Shown here piece after piece: positions 21,973-31,685 of a DNA stretch of 64,000 nucleotides. Made by a program: the position numbers and the translations under genes. Numbering within the stretch: position 1 is the stretch's first letter; each line of letters begins with the position of its first letter. This stretch comes from Deroplatys truncata (Eukaryota; Arthropoda; Insecta; Mantodea; Mantidae): NCBI GenBank assembly GCA_030765065.1, contig CM060979.1, forward strand, positions 111,154,350 through 111,218,349, written 5' to 3'. The notes under the pieces were generated by a model. The model saw only the letters and a list, made by a program, of their open reading frames with translations. It had not been told where the DNA came from and ran no database searches.

Positions 21973-22924
21973 TCTGATGTGTTACACTCACATGACTTTC
22001 TCTACTCTTCTACACCAACCCTTAATCTCCATCTATTTCATATTAATCGAGATAAACATTTGCAGAAACGATCTTTTGATAAGCAAAGAGAATTACATTT
22101 TACACATAGCGACCAGTTCTAAAAATATTTGACTTTCGCTTTAGGCGTACTATGTTGCCCTTGTTTTGTATTTGCAAGGACAATATAGAAATACAGTAGC
22201 CTTTAAGCACATACATATCTCTTAATAGCTGGTTGCTAGGTACAGCACCATTCTCTTTGCCACAGATTAATACTCCTTGCATATCCAAGACAAAAAAATG
22301 AATAACGAATTCCAATTTGAGAAAATAAGTATTGAAAAATTTAAGAGAATAACAAGCAATATCTCGAAAATGGTTCACTCAACAACAAAAAATGTATATG
22401 ACATAAATTGTGTATTTTAACGCGATCTACATTTTTGTGTAGTAACATTTTGTCTATCTCTTATGGTTTACCAGTTATGCAAAAGTCGTTCACAATGAAG
22501 AATACTTCTGGAGACATTCCCAGAAAATTCGAGATATACATTTCATTTATCATGACAATATCTTAAACATATGATATTTTAATCAAAATCGTTAGAGCCA
22601 TTTTTGAGAAAATAAAAATTTCGAAAAATCTTCCATGTAAAGAGTAGTCTGGGGTGGGGGGATTTTCTTGAAAACCTTCGTGTCGCATCTCTGGAAGATA
22701 CTAAACCTAAATACCAAGTTTGGTGTCCGTTTCTGAGTTATGCTGTTCACAGACACACACACGCGCACACACACACACGCACACACACACACACGGACAT
22801 GTTTCCAAAAATGCTTTTTTTGGATTCAGAGGTCTCAAAACATATATATCCGGTGAAATCTCGGTATCGAATTTTTGGGTGGAATACAAACTTCCCCTAC
22901 TTACAATACGTAGTAGGGAAAGTA
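21973..22924 (+). mobile_element. Family H repeat, full-length copy
   Basis: Starts TCTGATGTGTTACACTCAC after a run of A and ends AATACGTAGTAGGGAAAGTAA. At ~952 bp it is the longest copy, because it retains a segment (22090-22270) that the 13949 and 8438 copies lack and that also occurs in the 12492 copy. The CA core at 22748-22795 is interrupted by CG. Two sub-types of family H can thus be told apart. Confidence 0.87.
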
Positions 22925-22954
22925 AAAACTGGATAAAGTAACAGAATTAGCATT

Positions 22955-23245
22955 CCCGCTGCGCTCTTTACATTAATATCCTTAGGTACTTGTAATGCCA
23001 GCAATCTCTCTCGCACCTATCAAACAGAGTCTAAGTACTACGCTCGCCGCACTCATTATGTTAACATCGGTACTTCGAACGCTGCTTATTTCATCACACC
23101 TAAAACTTCTCTCCCTGAGAGACATCAATACAGACTCGAAGCACTATGTAGGTATAAGTACTCTTCTTGACGCGCACATTGGTTGACGCTAACATCTTAA
23201 ACGCCGCTTATCTCTCTAGGTACATAGCTAAACCTGTCGCTTGAC
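22955..23245 (+). repeat. Satellite-like repeat, about three units
   Basis: CGCTGCTTATTTCATC (23080) and CGCCGCTTATCTCTCT (23202) are equivalent positions 122 bp apart, with CTCGCCGCACTCATTATGTT against GACGCGCACATTGG before them and CTCTCCCTGAGAG or CTGTCGCTTGACTGAG after them. A third, shortened unit precedes. The same unit is at 18510-18700 and 19211-19345. Confidence 0.6.
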
Positions 23246-23904
23246 TGAGAGCGGCAAGTTACTAAATTTCCTTCTACTCTCAATGCAATGAAATACATCG
23301 CCACTTATCCACATTCCAATCACATAAAAGGAACTTTAATTATACAATAGATCTAACGTTCGCCAGTGAGAACATCCAACTATAACGCCACGTAGGGTCA
23401 TTCGTAATTTCCACCATTAAAATACTCCGTTGATCAGTAAAGAAATACAGAGTGAGCGATAGCGAGTGAGCGCGTGCATATGCGTGCATGTACGTGTGTT
23501 TGCGCGTGTTTCACTGCTTATTTTGCCCAGATATTCACATACGAGCATGTCTTACTTACAGATATAGCTAGATGATTATGATGATGAAATGATGGTAATA
23601 ATAATAATAGGTAATAATAATAACAATTCTCAGAATTGCAAATATGCATTTTACGGAGAGTCGGAAACAGTAATCTCCGCCCTATAGCTGGTGAAACGCT
23701 TGCATGGATTTGGAACCTGAAGAACTATTTCATTTTGCAGTTCCCTAAACTTGAGAGCAAGTTCGCGCAACCGCAAACAAATAGAAGTGTAAACAGTGGG
23801 CGAAATCATACAAATCTAAAGGTGTTTTTAAGCTGCTTTCACTTTGCTCCGGTGAGTTGCTGTAGAAGTGCTCTACCACTTATATCGTCACTCCCAGTAA
23901 CATC
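23246..23904. other. Spacer with GTGC-rich and AAT simple sequence
   Basis: Alternating GCGTGCATATGCGTGCATG near 23470-23515 and (AAT/ATG)n near 23570-23630. No gene recognised. Confidence 0.45.
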
Positions 23905-24342
23905 GTCCTCCGTGGTGTAGCGGTTACCATGCTAGCCTCTGACGGGTTCATACGCGGCGGAGGGTGATGAATTTTTTTCTGGTGTAAAAATCCTTAGCAT
24001 GGCTTCCTTCGGGAGGGAAGCAAAGCCGGTGGTCCCTTATCGTAGATTTACCTACGGCACTAAAATAACCTCAAGTCTGATAAAGAGGCCTCTGAGCAAA
24101 ATTTACAATATTGCACACTCAATATACAGGGTGAGTCAAAAGACTCCGAACCGCCTGCGCGGTGTTTTTCCTGTCCGCGCCCTCGGCGCTCTTGCCGTCT
24201 GCTGCTATTATAGAAAGGCGCGGATGAAACCATACAACATTTTTAAAATACTTTTAAAGGCTTTACTTACCATTTTTATGAAACGAATTGCTGAAACTGG
24301 CCACCGTCGTTGTCCATACATTTTTGACACCTCTTTAGGAAA

Positions 24343-24582
24343 CTATCCATCATGGAATTTTGGGGGGAAATTTTCCAAACGATGACCGATGTCGTTTAAT
24401 GTTTCTTCGGCAAGAACCGAACGCCGTCTTTTAGATTTCTTAGCCTGAACACTTCCTGTGGCCTGAAATTTTCTGTAAAGTTCACGGATTGTTGTACGGC
24501 CTGGAACGTTTACACCTGGAAATCTTTCTGCAAATCGTACTTTTACTGGGCGAGCTGACATACGAATCATAAATAAATACAC
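24343..24582 (-). pseudogene. N-terminal (DUF4817-like) transposase domain of T2
   Basis: The frame contains ARPVKVRFAERFPGVNVPGR, TTIRELYRKFQATGSV, KKSKRRRSVLAEETLNDIG and HRLE, the helix-turn-helix N-terminal domain of a large insect Tc1/mariner-type transposase group. After about 75 codons it runs directly into the terminal inverted repeat, whose reverse strand carries the transposase C-terminus, so the DDE core is deleted. Confidence 0.85.
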
Positions 24583-24821
24583 GCTGTATTTATTTATGCA
24601 GTAGAAAACATATACTGAGCCATAATGTACTTTGTGACTAAGTACAGGACAAAATAATAAATAATTGAACTACATCACATCACCGTCAACTCAAAACTGC
24701 ACTTCACACTTCACAGCAAAACCACAGCAGTGTGACTTTGTTTATAGCAGCGGTGCGTTATGTTTTATCATATTTCCACAAGCCCAGTGGAAAAACACGC
24801 GCAGCCGGTAATATTGTTCAT

Positions 24822-24995
24822 AAAGTACCCCTCTGGGGGACAAAGACAAACCCACACACCCTGGAAGAATTAAAACAAAATATTCTCCAGGAAATTTCTC
24901 AGCGTGAACTACGGCGAGTGATGGATAATTTCCTAAAGAGGTGCCAAAAATATAAGGACAATGACGGTGGCCAGTTTCAGCATCTTCTTTATTAA
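24822..24995 (+). pseudogene. C-terminal transposase tail of T2
   Basis: PLWGTKTNPHTLEELKQNIL, EISQRELRRVMDNFLKRCQK and DNDGGQFQHLL match the end of the same transposase type seen in T1. The last part lies within the right terminal repeat. Orientation is opposite to the N-terminal piece at 24343-24582. Confidence 0.8.
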
Positions 24996-25205
24996 AGTTG
25001 GTAGATAAGTAAAGCCTTTGAAAGTAGTTTTAAAAATGTTGTATGGTTTCATCTGCGCTTTTCTATGATAGCGGCAGACGGCAACGAGCGTCGAGGAGGC
25101 GGACAGGAAATACACCGCGCAGGCGGTTCGGAGTCTTTTGGCTCACTCTGTAGAATGAGACGCTAAGAACCAAAGTAGTTAAAGAGCGTCCATGAATTAA
25201 ACTCA

Positions 25206-26476
25206 ATTTCAATTTTACTCCCCCATTGGTTCAGCAATCCCTACTACACAGATGTGTAGAAGACCTTTTAGTAGCTTTCGAAAGGTATCAAGACTCTGGA
25301 ACTAGGCTGCAAACATATTTCATTATAGTCTTGATTTAGTCTTATTTTAGTCATTGTTGAGCTGGCGGTCTCAATGCACAGAAGATTTTCATTCTGAAAA
25401 TTGGGCCATTCTTCTGCCACATGTCAAACCTTAAAATGTTGTCCTGTGCTGTGTCTAATGGAACGTATTCGAAATACGCTTTGCTAAAACGATAACAAGA
25501 AATATTGTCGCCTGAAGATACAGCGTAATTGTGCTTCAAGAAGGATATCATGTTGGGTATACCTAAATACAGCGAACTGGGGCATGAGAAGAATAGGGGG
25601 AAAAGAACGCTTTTTTTAAAGATAAATTCTGTACCTATACCTTATACTAACACCTGCAATATGTTTGCAGAAGTATGACGATACGAGCATTATATCTACT
25701 TCACCTGAGGTTATCCCGATCACGTCTGACTCGTTTGACGATGCTAAGCACAATTGTTTAATTGTTTTTTTATCGCAAAAGTTGTAGCCACCTTATTACG
25801 GACGTAACAGAATCTGTATGTCGAAAGTGCTCCTCTGGAGAATCGGTGTAGAAGGTGTGGAAGAAAGAGAAGAGGCAGTCTGCTCACACGGTTTTACTGT
25901 TACTTTGAGGTAAAATATCGTGCACGTGCATATAACCTGGTGATTAGATGGAGGTTATGCCAGCCTTTCACTGTAGGAAGAGGTGACTGCTAAGCAGCAT
26001 ATTGTTGTTGTTGTTACTACTGTTATCATTTAAACACCTAGGATGATGAAAAAGTATTATCATAGAACCATTAATCAGATTCTGTGAGGTTGCTGTTCTC
26101 AATACTCTCTATATGCCTCGACTAAGCACACCAAGGAATTCCGAAGTTAATGCCACAATGACATCTATGGAAGAGGTTATATATTTCAGGCAACACTTGA
26201 TAAACACGTTTAGAACAATAATTTGTTTTCTCTCCACTGTTGAAAGCCATGCCTTCTCTATTTGTTGCTCTTGCATAAGACGCGCCCTGCTCGAAGTCAT
26301 ACACGTTGACTCTCACAAGCTACGGAGTGATTGTTCATGCTGCAATAAAGCACACAGTACGGCATGCGCAGGGAAGTACTAACCATAATTTTGTTCTGTT
26401 ATTTTTATCTTTATTCAATCTCCAATTCGAATTCTTTACTATTGTGTTAACACTGTGTTAGTACAATGCTTTTGTT
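25206..26476. other. Spacer, no recognised gene
   Basis: Frames at 25351-25551 and 26109-26382 (both strands) show no domain. No repeat was recognised. Confidence 0.4.
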
Positions 26477-26479
26477 TTA

Positions 26480-27133
26480 TACCAAGGTCACAGATCGCGC
26501 GAATGCGTTTTCCTCACACAGTCTACTACATCGCCGGCTTCTCCGTTCCGTAACTCCCGCGTTACTTACTCACGAGGTTAGTAATGAGTACTATCCTTGT
26601 TATAAGTGTTGTTGAAAGTGTGACCATCTGCGCGAAGACATCCTTAACATCGTTGGATGAAATTACCATTCACTCGCATAAGTTCTTCTTGCGTAATGTT
26701 CATAATTTCTCTTTTATATTGTCCTTAAGGTCGTCTATACATTTTATTTTTTAGCGTTTAGCGGTCCCGTTCTAAATGTATTGACCAAACATCTCACAGT
26801 ATCTCTACCCGGAACTGGATAACCAGGAAATTGCTGCTGAAATTGTCTACTGATTCAGTTTTCACGTATGTATCGTACATAAAAATACGCTGTTAAAGCG
26901 TGAATTTGTTGGCAGGCATTTCCGTGGACTAATAAGAGAATAACATTCCTAAGGAAATCACACACAATACACGTACTATCGAAACACTTCACAACACGAA
27001 GACAAAGCAACTACTGAGAAAGCTCATAGCTGATAAACGTATCCTTGACACGTACTGCTGCTGCGCACTGGCATAATACCGAGGTCACTGCTGTCTCGAC
27101 CGATACGCATATAAGGCGGTTGTGCCCTTGGTA
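26480..27133 (-). mobile_element. Internally deleted TA-type transposon D1 (MITE-like)
   Basis: TATACCAAGGTCACAG at the left is mirrored by TGTGCCCTTGGTATA at the right, giving terminal inverted repeats with TA at the ends. On the minus strand (26600-26919) a transposase N-terminus is fused to its C-terminus with the catalytic core lost. A second copy is at 44630-45430. Confidence 0.7.
26600..26919 (-). pseudogene. Deletion-derivative transposase of D1
   Basis: MPANKFTL-stop-QRIFMYDTYVK (from 26919), then in a shifted frame QQFPGYPVPGRDTVRCLVN and TFRTG, then the tail TQEELMRVNGNFIQRC. These are the first ~60 and last ~40 residues of the DUF4817-type insect transposase. The DDE triad is entirely absent, with several stops. 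Confidence 0.75.
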
Positions 27134-27134
27134 T

Positions 27135-27479
27135 AAGACGAAGGCACTGATTTAATCACTATTACCTATCTAATTGCTACAAATTGCACGAACTATTCCT
27201 ACGCGCGCAATCCACAAGAGCCCTGACAGTTGATGTGGGGCTCAGTTTGTATTGATTCGCCTCAACCTAAGGATGAAGCAAATTTAGTGTTTCAAACTCA
27301 CGTAGGACCTACAAAATATACTTATAAGAATTGCTCTGCTAGCCATATTCATAATTTCGCCTTTTTCTCTGTCTGACTTGTCCTACATTTCTCAGTGAGT
27401 TCCTCTCACTGCACCCGGGGCAAGAGAGCCAAACGTCATTTAGCATATAACGTACGTTATAGGACACTTAGTTGCCGGT
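27135..27479. other. Spacer, no recognised gene
   Basis: Nothing identifiable. Confidence 0.35.
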
Positions 27480-28068
27480 AACTGGTATAGGTAAAGATGA
27501 AGCTATGGAAGAACGAAGGGCCTTCCGCAGCCGGAGTAGAGCATCGCTCGTAGGTTCCCGGACCTTTGTGCTTCTACCGTGATCCCTGGGAGGGAGGGAT
27601 GAGGGGAGAGACCTGAAGGCGACTAGAACCAGAAGACGACGTGCACAAGTATGGACGGGATATCTAACGGTTCCAGTTCGAACGCATCCGTCACCGCCCA
27701 ACCCCACTCACAAGCCCCTAAACCCCGGCAGTCCCCCGAAGAGGCTTGCAACGGAGGCGGATCCCGATTGAGCAGTCCCGACCAACCCAGAAAGAAACCT
27801 CCAGAAAGCCAACATCCACCGTCCAGGTGCAAAACGCCGAAAACTGTCGCCTGGTCCTACAACCTGAAACGTATGACAATGAAGGAAATGACGCGCACAG
27901 GAAATTACGGGCAGGAGAGGCGTGGTAGAAGAGGAACCACCTCAACATTTGCCTATCGACCCGAGGAAATCACGAAAAATGCATGCGTCAGAGTGGGCGA
28001 TCGCCGGGAATTGAATCTGAGACCTCTCAGATGCGAGAGGTTACCATGGAGCCATCTCGCTCGGTAAG
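27480..28068 (-). repeat. SINE-C copy (reverse), long-bodied
   Basis: Reading the minus strand from 28068: CCGAGCGAGATGGCTCCATG (A-box-like head), CAGATTCAATTCCCGGCGA (B box), CACTCTGAC, TTTTTCGTGATTTCC, GGCAAATGTTGAGGTGGTTC, CTTCTACCACG, TTTCAGGTTGTAGGACC and a GC-rich body. The order is shared with 32925-33360, 36220-36940, 52030-52215 and 52530-53010. The long plus frame here (27651-28067) is an artefact of the GC-rich body. The 3' boundary is uncertain. Confidence 0.65.
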
Positions 28069-29089
28069 CTGGTATAAGAGTTTGTTAATGTAGTTGTAAC
28101 GCGTTTGTTATTTTTATAAACCCGCCACGGAGTAAACTGCGCACAAGCGGTGACAACAAACCTAAATATATCATGCTGCACAGTCAGGAGAGGAACACAA
28201 TATTTTACATTTATATATTTTGTTTAAATGGATGTTCCGTCGAAGAAAGCAAAACTTCCACAGTGTACAGTGTGGATAAGGGGGATCTTAGGTTTCTCCG
28301 CTAGTTTCGGTACCCAAGTTTATCTTCTTAGTTTAGCGGATAATTACAGGTCATTAGGGCGGAAAGTTAGTTCCTAAATTTTCCCAGTTGGCGCTCCCTT
28401 TATGAGCGCTGCAATTTCCACGGACTCTTTCACTAAAACCTTATATCTGAGAAGCGTGTCGAATCAATTAGACGGTTGCAAAATTTGCAGTAGTACAGCA
28501 ACTAGGTAATTTTAACAAAAGCTATAAGATGCATGGTTGAAACAAGTATAAATAAATACATATTTTCTTTGTTAATGATGCTGTCAATTGCCAAGATCAT
28601 ATTAACACCGCCGGTGTGCCGGAGTTTCGTCCCGCAAGAAACAAGTGCATAAACTGCAGTAGGTATGTAGGTAAAAACAATCATAGGTACGTCAAAAAGC
28701 TGTTAATATGAAGCTGTTGCTGCAAATCCTTAGTGCTCTGAAGAGAAGTTGAAACTCATGTGAAATTACATTCATTAATTTGTTTGTTTATTTTGCTTGC
28801 ATTAGGAAATTTATTCGACATTTCTTTAAAACGATCAGAATTCAACTCCACTTCTCATTCGTAGTAGCAATTTGCCAAAAAGCATAAAGAAGCAAAACTA
28901 ATAGTAAAATTCAAGCTCATAACTCCAGGAGTAAACATAACTTCTATACTGAAGCTTTTATCATCGACGCAGTTAATACTAAACAAAATCCTTATGTAGG
29001 TTGGAGCGCAACCGATTGAGATAATTCGGAGGTAGCGTGTACAATTGTGTAGTCTACCATGAATTTTTCTGAGGTTTTCATTTCCTCTC
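28069..29089. other. Spacer, no recognised gene
   Basis: Small frames (28502-28684, 28855-29091 minus) lack domains. Nothing else recognised. Confidence 0.4.
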
Positions 29090-29400
29090 ATTTCCTTCCT
29101 TTCATCTTATAGGGTGGCATGGTTAGTCGCAGGGGACGGTGATGTGCGGCGTATGCGCTTTGAGGCAAGGCCCTGGCACGAAACCTTCTGCCTGAGAGGA
29201 AAGGAGATCTGCGGGTAGGAGATATGCGGAATCGAAGGGGCGGTCGGGGATGTTCATTCTGGAGAGGTTAGGGGTCCCCATGTGCCGCGTCTGCCGCCAT
29301 CATCTGGTCACCCTACGTACTTTCTAGCCTCATCCCCTTCTCCCGGAGGTTTACAGTATACGCTCTAGGCCTAACCTTGACCGCAATGCCGAAGCCTTCC
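29090..29400 (+). repeat. SINE-C-like body fragment
   Basis: TTCCTTTCATCTTATAGGG followed by a GC-rich body (GGCATGGTTAGTCGCAGGGG, CATCTGGTCACC, CCTCATCCCCTTCTCCCGG) resembles the middle and end of SINE-C copies. The head is missing. Confidence 0.4.
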
Positions 29401-29472
29401 GTTTCTAGCCTATATCCTATCACCTCGCAGAGCGCATCTGTTCAATAAATTATAGGTAGATACAGACTAAAG

Positions 29473-29560
29473 AAAAAAATCTAAATGTGTTACGATCACA
29501 CGATTTTCTCTATCCGCCACAATTTCTTTGTCTACTCTGTAAATTATTCGTTAAAAAAGT
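29473..29560 (+). repeat. Family H repeat, left-end fragment
   Basis: TCTAAATGTGTTACGATCAC then ACGATTTTCTCTATC resembles the left terminus of family H after a run of A. Short and diverged. Confidence 0.5.
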
Positions 29561-29938
29561 GTACCTAGCCAAACAGGCGAAAGGGGAAGGGGAGGGAGCG
29601 AGGAAGGAACATGCCAGAGGAGCACGATTATAAGAAACAGAGTATAGGAGTACTCGTCTTAAATAAACACGTGGATGTGTTATGTTACATGGGCAAGCAT
29701 AGGTTCCCAAACATTTTAGCTGCCACAGTATGCTACAGGGGATGCGTCTTTCGTCTTTTTCTGGAACTACAGGCTGGCGGTTTTGTCACGAACGAAATTA
29801 CATGTAGCTGTGCATGATGTAGGTTTTTCAACAGTTGCATATCAATCCATGTAGTGCCTGTAATCGAACACAACTTTTGGTTCAATATCTAACGTATTCA
29901 GGAGAATTCTTAAATCTTGTTTAAGACTTTAAGCAGGT
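29561..29938. other. Spacer, no recognised gene
   Basis: The 68-codon plus frame at 29611-29817 has no recognisable domain. Confidence 0.35.
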
Positions 29939-29951
29939 TATTTAGACATAT
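29939..29951 (+). repeat. Target-site duplication, left copy
   Basis: TATTTAGACATAT, identical to 30318-30330. Confidence 0.9.
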
Positions 29952-30317
29952 AGGCGGCGTCGTGGCCGAGTGGTTAGACCGCTCGCCTCCCACCGAGGCG
30001 GACCGGGTTCAATCCCAGGGACCTGCATGTGGGATTTGTGGTGGACGAAGCGGCGTCTGGGCGGGTTTTCTCCGGGTTCTCCGGTTTCCCCCGCCATTCA
30101 TTCCACCAACTGCTCCATCATCATCTTTCCTTCACAAACATTTCGCTTCATCCACTTCCTTCATCCCATATCAGGCATCGGCTGATCACCCATCCTGGAT
30201 GTTCTGACTGATCCATGAGCGTCTGCTCCTCGACGGGCCTCTGACCCCAGGCACCCGCTTGTAAGTCCTGGGGGTGTAAGTCCTACATAAGAGGAGGGTA
30301 AACAGATAATGAATGAA
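29952..30317 (+). repeat. SINE-F, complete, with 13-bp target duplications
   Basis: The head GTCGTGGCCGAGTGGTTAGA is a tRNA-Ser/Leu-like A box and CCGGGTTCAATCCCAGG the B box. The anticodon arm is not canonical, so it is a SINE and not a tRNA gene. The body is C/T-rich, passes CTGATCCATGAGCGTCTGC and ends in an AATGAATGAA tail. Perfect 13-bp duplications flank it (29939-29951, 30318-30330). It is unrelated in body to SINE-A, B, C and E. Confidence 0.9.
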
Positions 30318-30330
30318 TATTTAGACATAT
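30318..30330 (+). repeat. Target-site duplication, right copy
   Basis: TATTTAGACATAT, identical to 29939-29951. Confidence 0.9.
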
Positions 30331-30446
30331 GTAAATATTGTCCAATGGTCCAAGGGTTTTAAACAGGTCATATTTAAAATGCCTTCCATATTGTAGAAGG
30401 CAGAAAACATCGCATTTTGGAACTTTTCCGCATTGTTATTGTTTTC

Positions 30447-30560
30447 CAAAAGCAAAACTCTCATGTGTATACACTCACACGAATTTTTCTACCCATTACT
30501 ATTTTACTGGTAGATAAGGTATCCCTCCCATCTAATTATTCGAATAATTCGCGAAAATGT
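30447..30560 (+). repeat. Family H repeat, left-end fragment, diverged
   Basis: CTCATGTGTATACACTCACA then CGAATTTTTCTACCC and CCCATCTAATTATTCG follow the first 110 bp of family H loosely. Confidence 0.4.
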
Positions 30561-31290
30561 TTGAATACTGAAGAAAAATACACTAAAAGCGTTTCTGTGC
30601 AATAGTAAAGGCATGGGTGGTTCCCATTCGCGAAATAATCAGGAATTTTCGAAAATATGTCTTCATTCACGGGGCAAAATTGGAAAAGCTTATGCAACTT
30701 ACCGATTAAAAAATAAAGTTGTCTACGCAGCAGCTGGAGTTTCGTGATGTTCGTTATTTTTTAAAACACGGGCTGGCAACGTAGGTATCTATAAATGCAA
30801 TACAAATGCAACAGACGAAAGCTTCCCAGCAAGCGGTCCTCTTTGGTAACATTCGTCTTAGTTTCGTAAAGCAGGCTATTACAGGGGTCTAAAAATATAA
30901 AATAGGTTTTTCCCTCCATCTTAAACATTATTTTCTGAGACCCTCAAAAGTTCAAACGAGGGCTTTAGCTGTTTGTAGTTTGCATAGTTTGGAGTTTGGT
31001 GTAATATGTGTTTTAAATATATTATAAACTAAAATTGTGTAGATACCTAGCAATTTCCGTTTTCGTTAATACCAACAGTTGATGCAGTAATTTGTATCAC
31101 AAATTACTTAAATGTAAAGAATGATTGTAATATGAATATGCATTTTTATGTGACATTGATTTGAGATGTATATTGATTGTACTTATTGTTGAGAAGTAAG
31201 TTTATACGGCCTTACTGAAACTGACAATAATAGCGTGCAATAATGCAGCGAGGGGGTGAGCTGTTTATCATTATTAGAGACGAGGAAGTT
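30561..31290. other. AT-rich spacer, no recognised gene
   Basis: Nothing identifiable upstream of the promoter-like segment at 31295. Confidence 0.35.
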
Positions 31291-31294
31291 ACGT

Positions 31295-31399
31295 AATGTT
31301 GGCGCGTTTTTCTTAGAATTTGCTGGAACTTTTTCCTAAAGCATATGTATTCATAATTTTCATTGGATATAAAAATAGACGCTAATGTTGGCGCGTTTT
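31295..31399 (+). repeat. 16-bp direct repeat pair
   Basis: AATGTTGGCGCGTTTT occurs at 31295-31310 and 31384-31399. The second copy is followed by TTAGCCAATAGC, which holds a CCAAT motif. The spacing upstream of a TATA box suggests regulatory elements. Confidence 0.5.
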
Positions 31400-31451
31400 A
31401 TTAGCCAATAGCAACTCAGTTATAATCTTTAGGCATATCGGGGTGTAGGAG

Positions 31452-31480
31452 TATAAAAAGGGCTAGGTTAGAGATAGACC
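31452..31480 (+). promoter_or_regulatory. TATA-box-like promoter candidate
   Basis: TATAAAAAGG at 31452 is about 50 bp downstream of a CCAAT motif and the GGCGCG repeats, and ~30 bp upstream of a tandem repeat array. This resembles a core promoter of a host gene or of an LTR element. No coding sequence follows. Confidence 0.4.
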
Positions 31481-31685
31481 CCGTCAGTTCACCGAAAATA
31501 TTTGTATGCTACACGCCGCCTTCAGTCCGTCAGTTCACCGAAAATATTTGTATGCTACACGTCGCCTTCAGTCCGTCAGTTCACCGAAAATATTTGTATG
31601 CTACACGTCGCCTTCAGTCCGTCAGTTCACCGAAAATATTTGTACGTTACACGTCGCTTTCAGTTCAGCAGAAATATTTGTAAAG
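31481..31685 (+). repeat. 46-bp tandem repeat, about 4.5 copies
   Basis: Units start CCGTCAGTTCACCG at 31481, 31527, 31573 and 31619, with a decayed partial unit near 31661. Each contains AAAATATTTGTATGCTACAC and CGCCTTCAGT. Units are nearly identical, with no spacers. Because 46 is not a multiple of three, the open frames here simply cycle through the repeat and are not genes. Confidence 0.95.

Larger units (their letters stand above)
24127..25150. mobile_element. TA-inserted DNA transposon T2 with ~228-bp inverted repeats
   Basis: The ends are CAGGGTGAGTCAAAAGACTC and its inverse ending GAGCCAAAAGAC...CTCTG. TA dinucleotides flank it at 24125-24126 and 25151-25152, and the uninterrupted target is known from SINE-A. 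Long inverted repeats run 24127-24352 and 24919-25150. Transposase remnants lie in opposite orientations: N-terminus on minus (24343-24582), C-terminus on plus (24822-24995), so the interior is rearranged as well as deleted. Same family as T1 (6173-6975). Confidence 0.9.
23905..25205 (+). repeat. SINE-A copy 3, split by transposon T2
   Basis: Left part 23905-24126: head CGTCCTCCGTGGTGTAGCGG, body GGGAGGGAAGCAAAGCCGG, GAGGCCTCTGAGCAAAATTT. Right part 25151-25205: TAGAATGAGACGCTAAGAAC to GAGCGTCCATGAATTAAA. The two parts join at a TA exactly as in intact copy 2 (AATATAGAATGGGACGC). The B box is damaged by a small deletion (CTGACGGGTTCATACGC). Confidence 0.85.

Noticed and set aside
27651..28067. 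138-codon proline-rich frame as a protein gene
   Set aside because: It lies antisense within a SINE-C copy and overlaps frames on the other strand.
29952..30030. tRNA-Ser or tRNA-Leu gene
   Set aside because: No canonical anticodon arm or variable arm, and 13-bp duplications flank a 366-bp unit, which shows it is a SINE.
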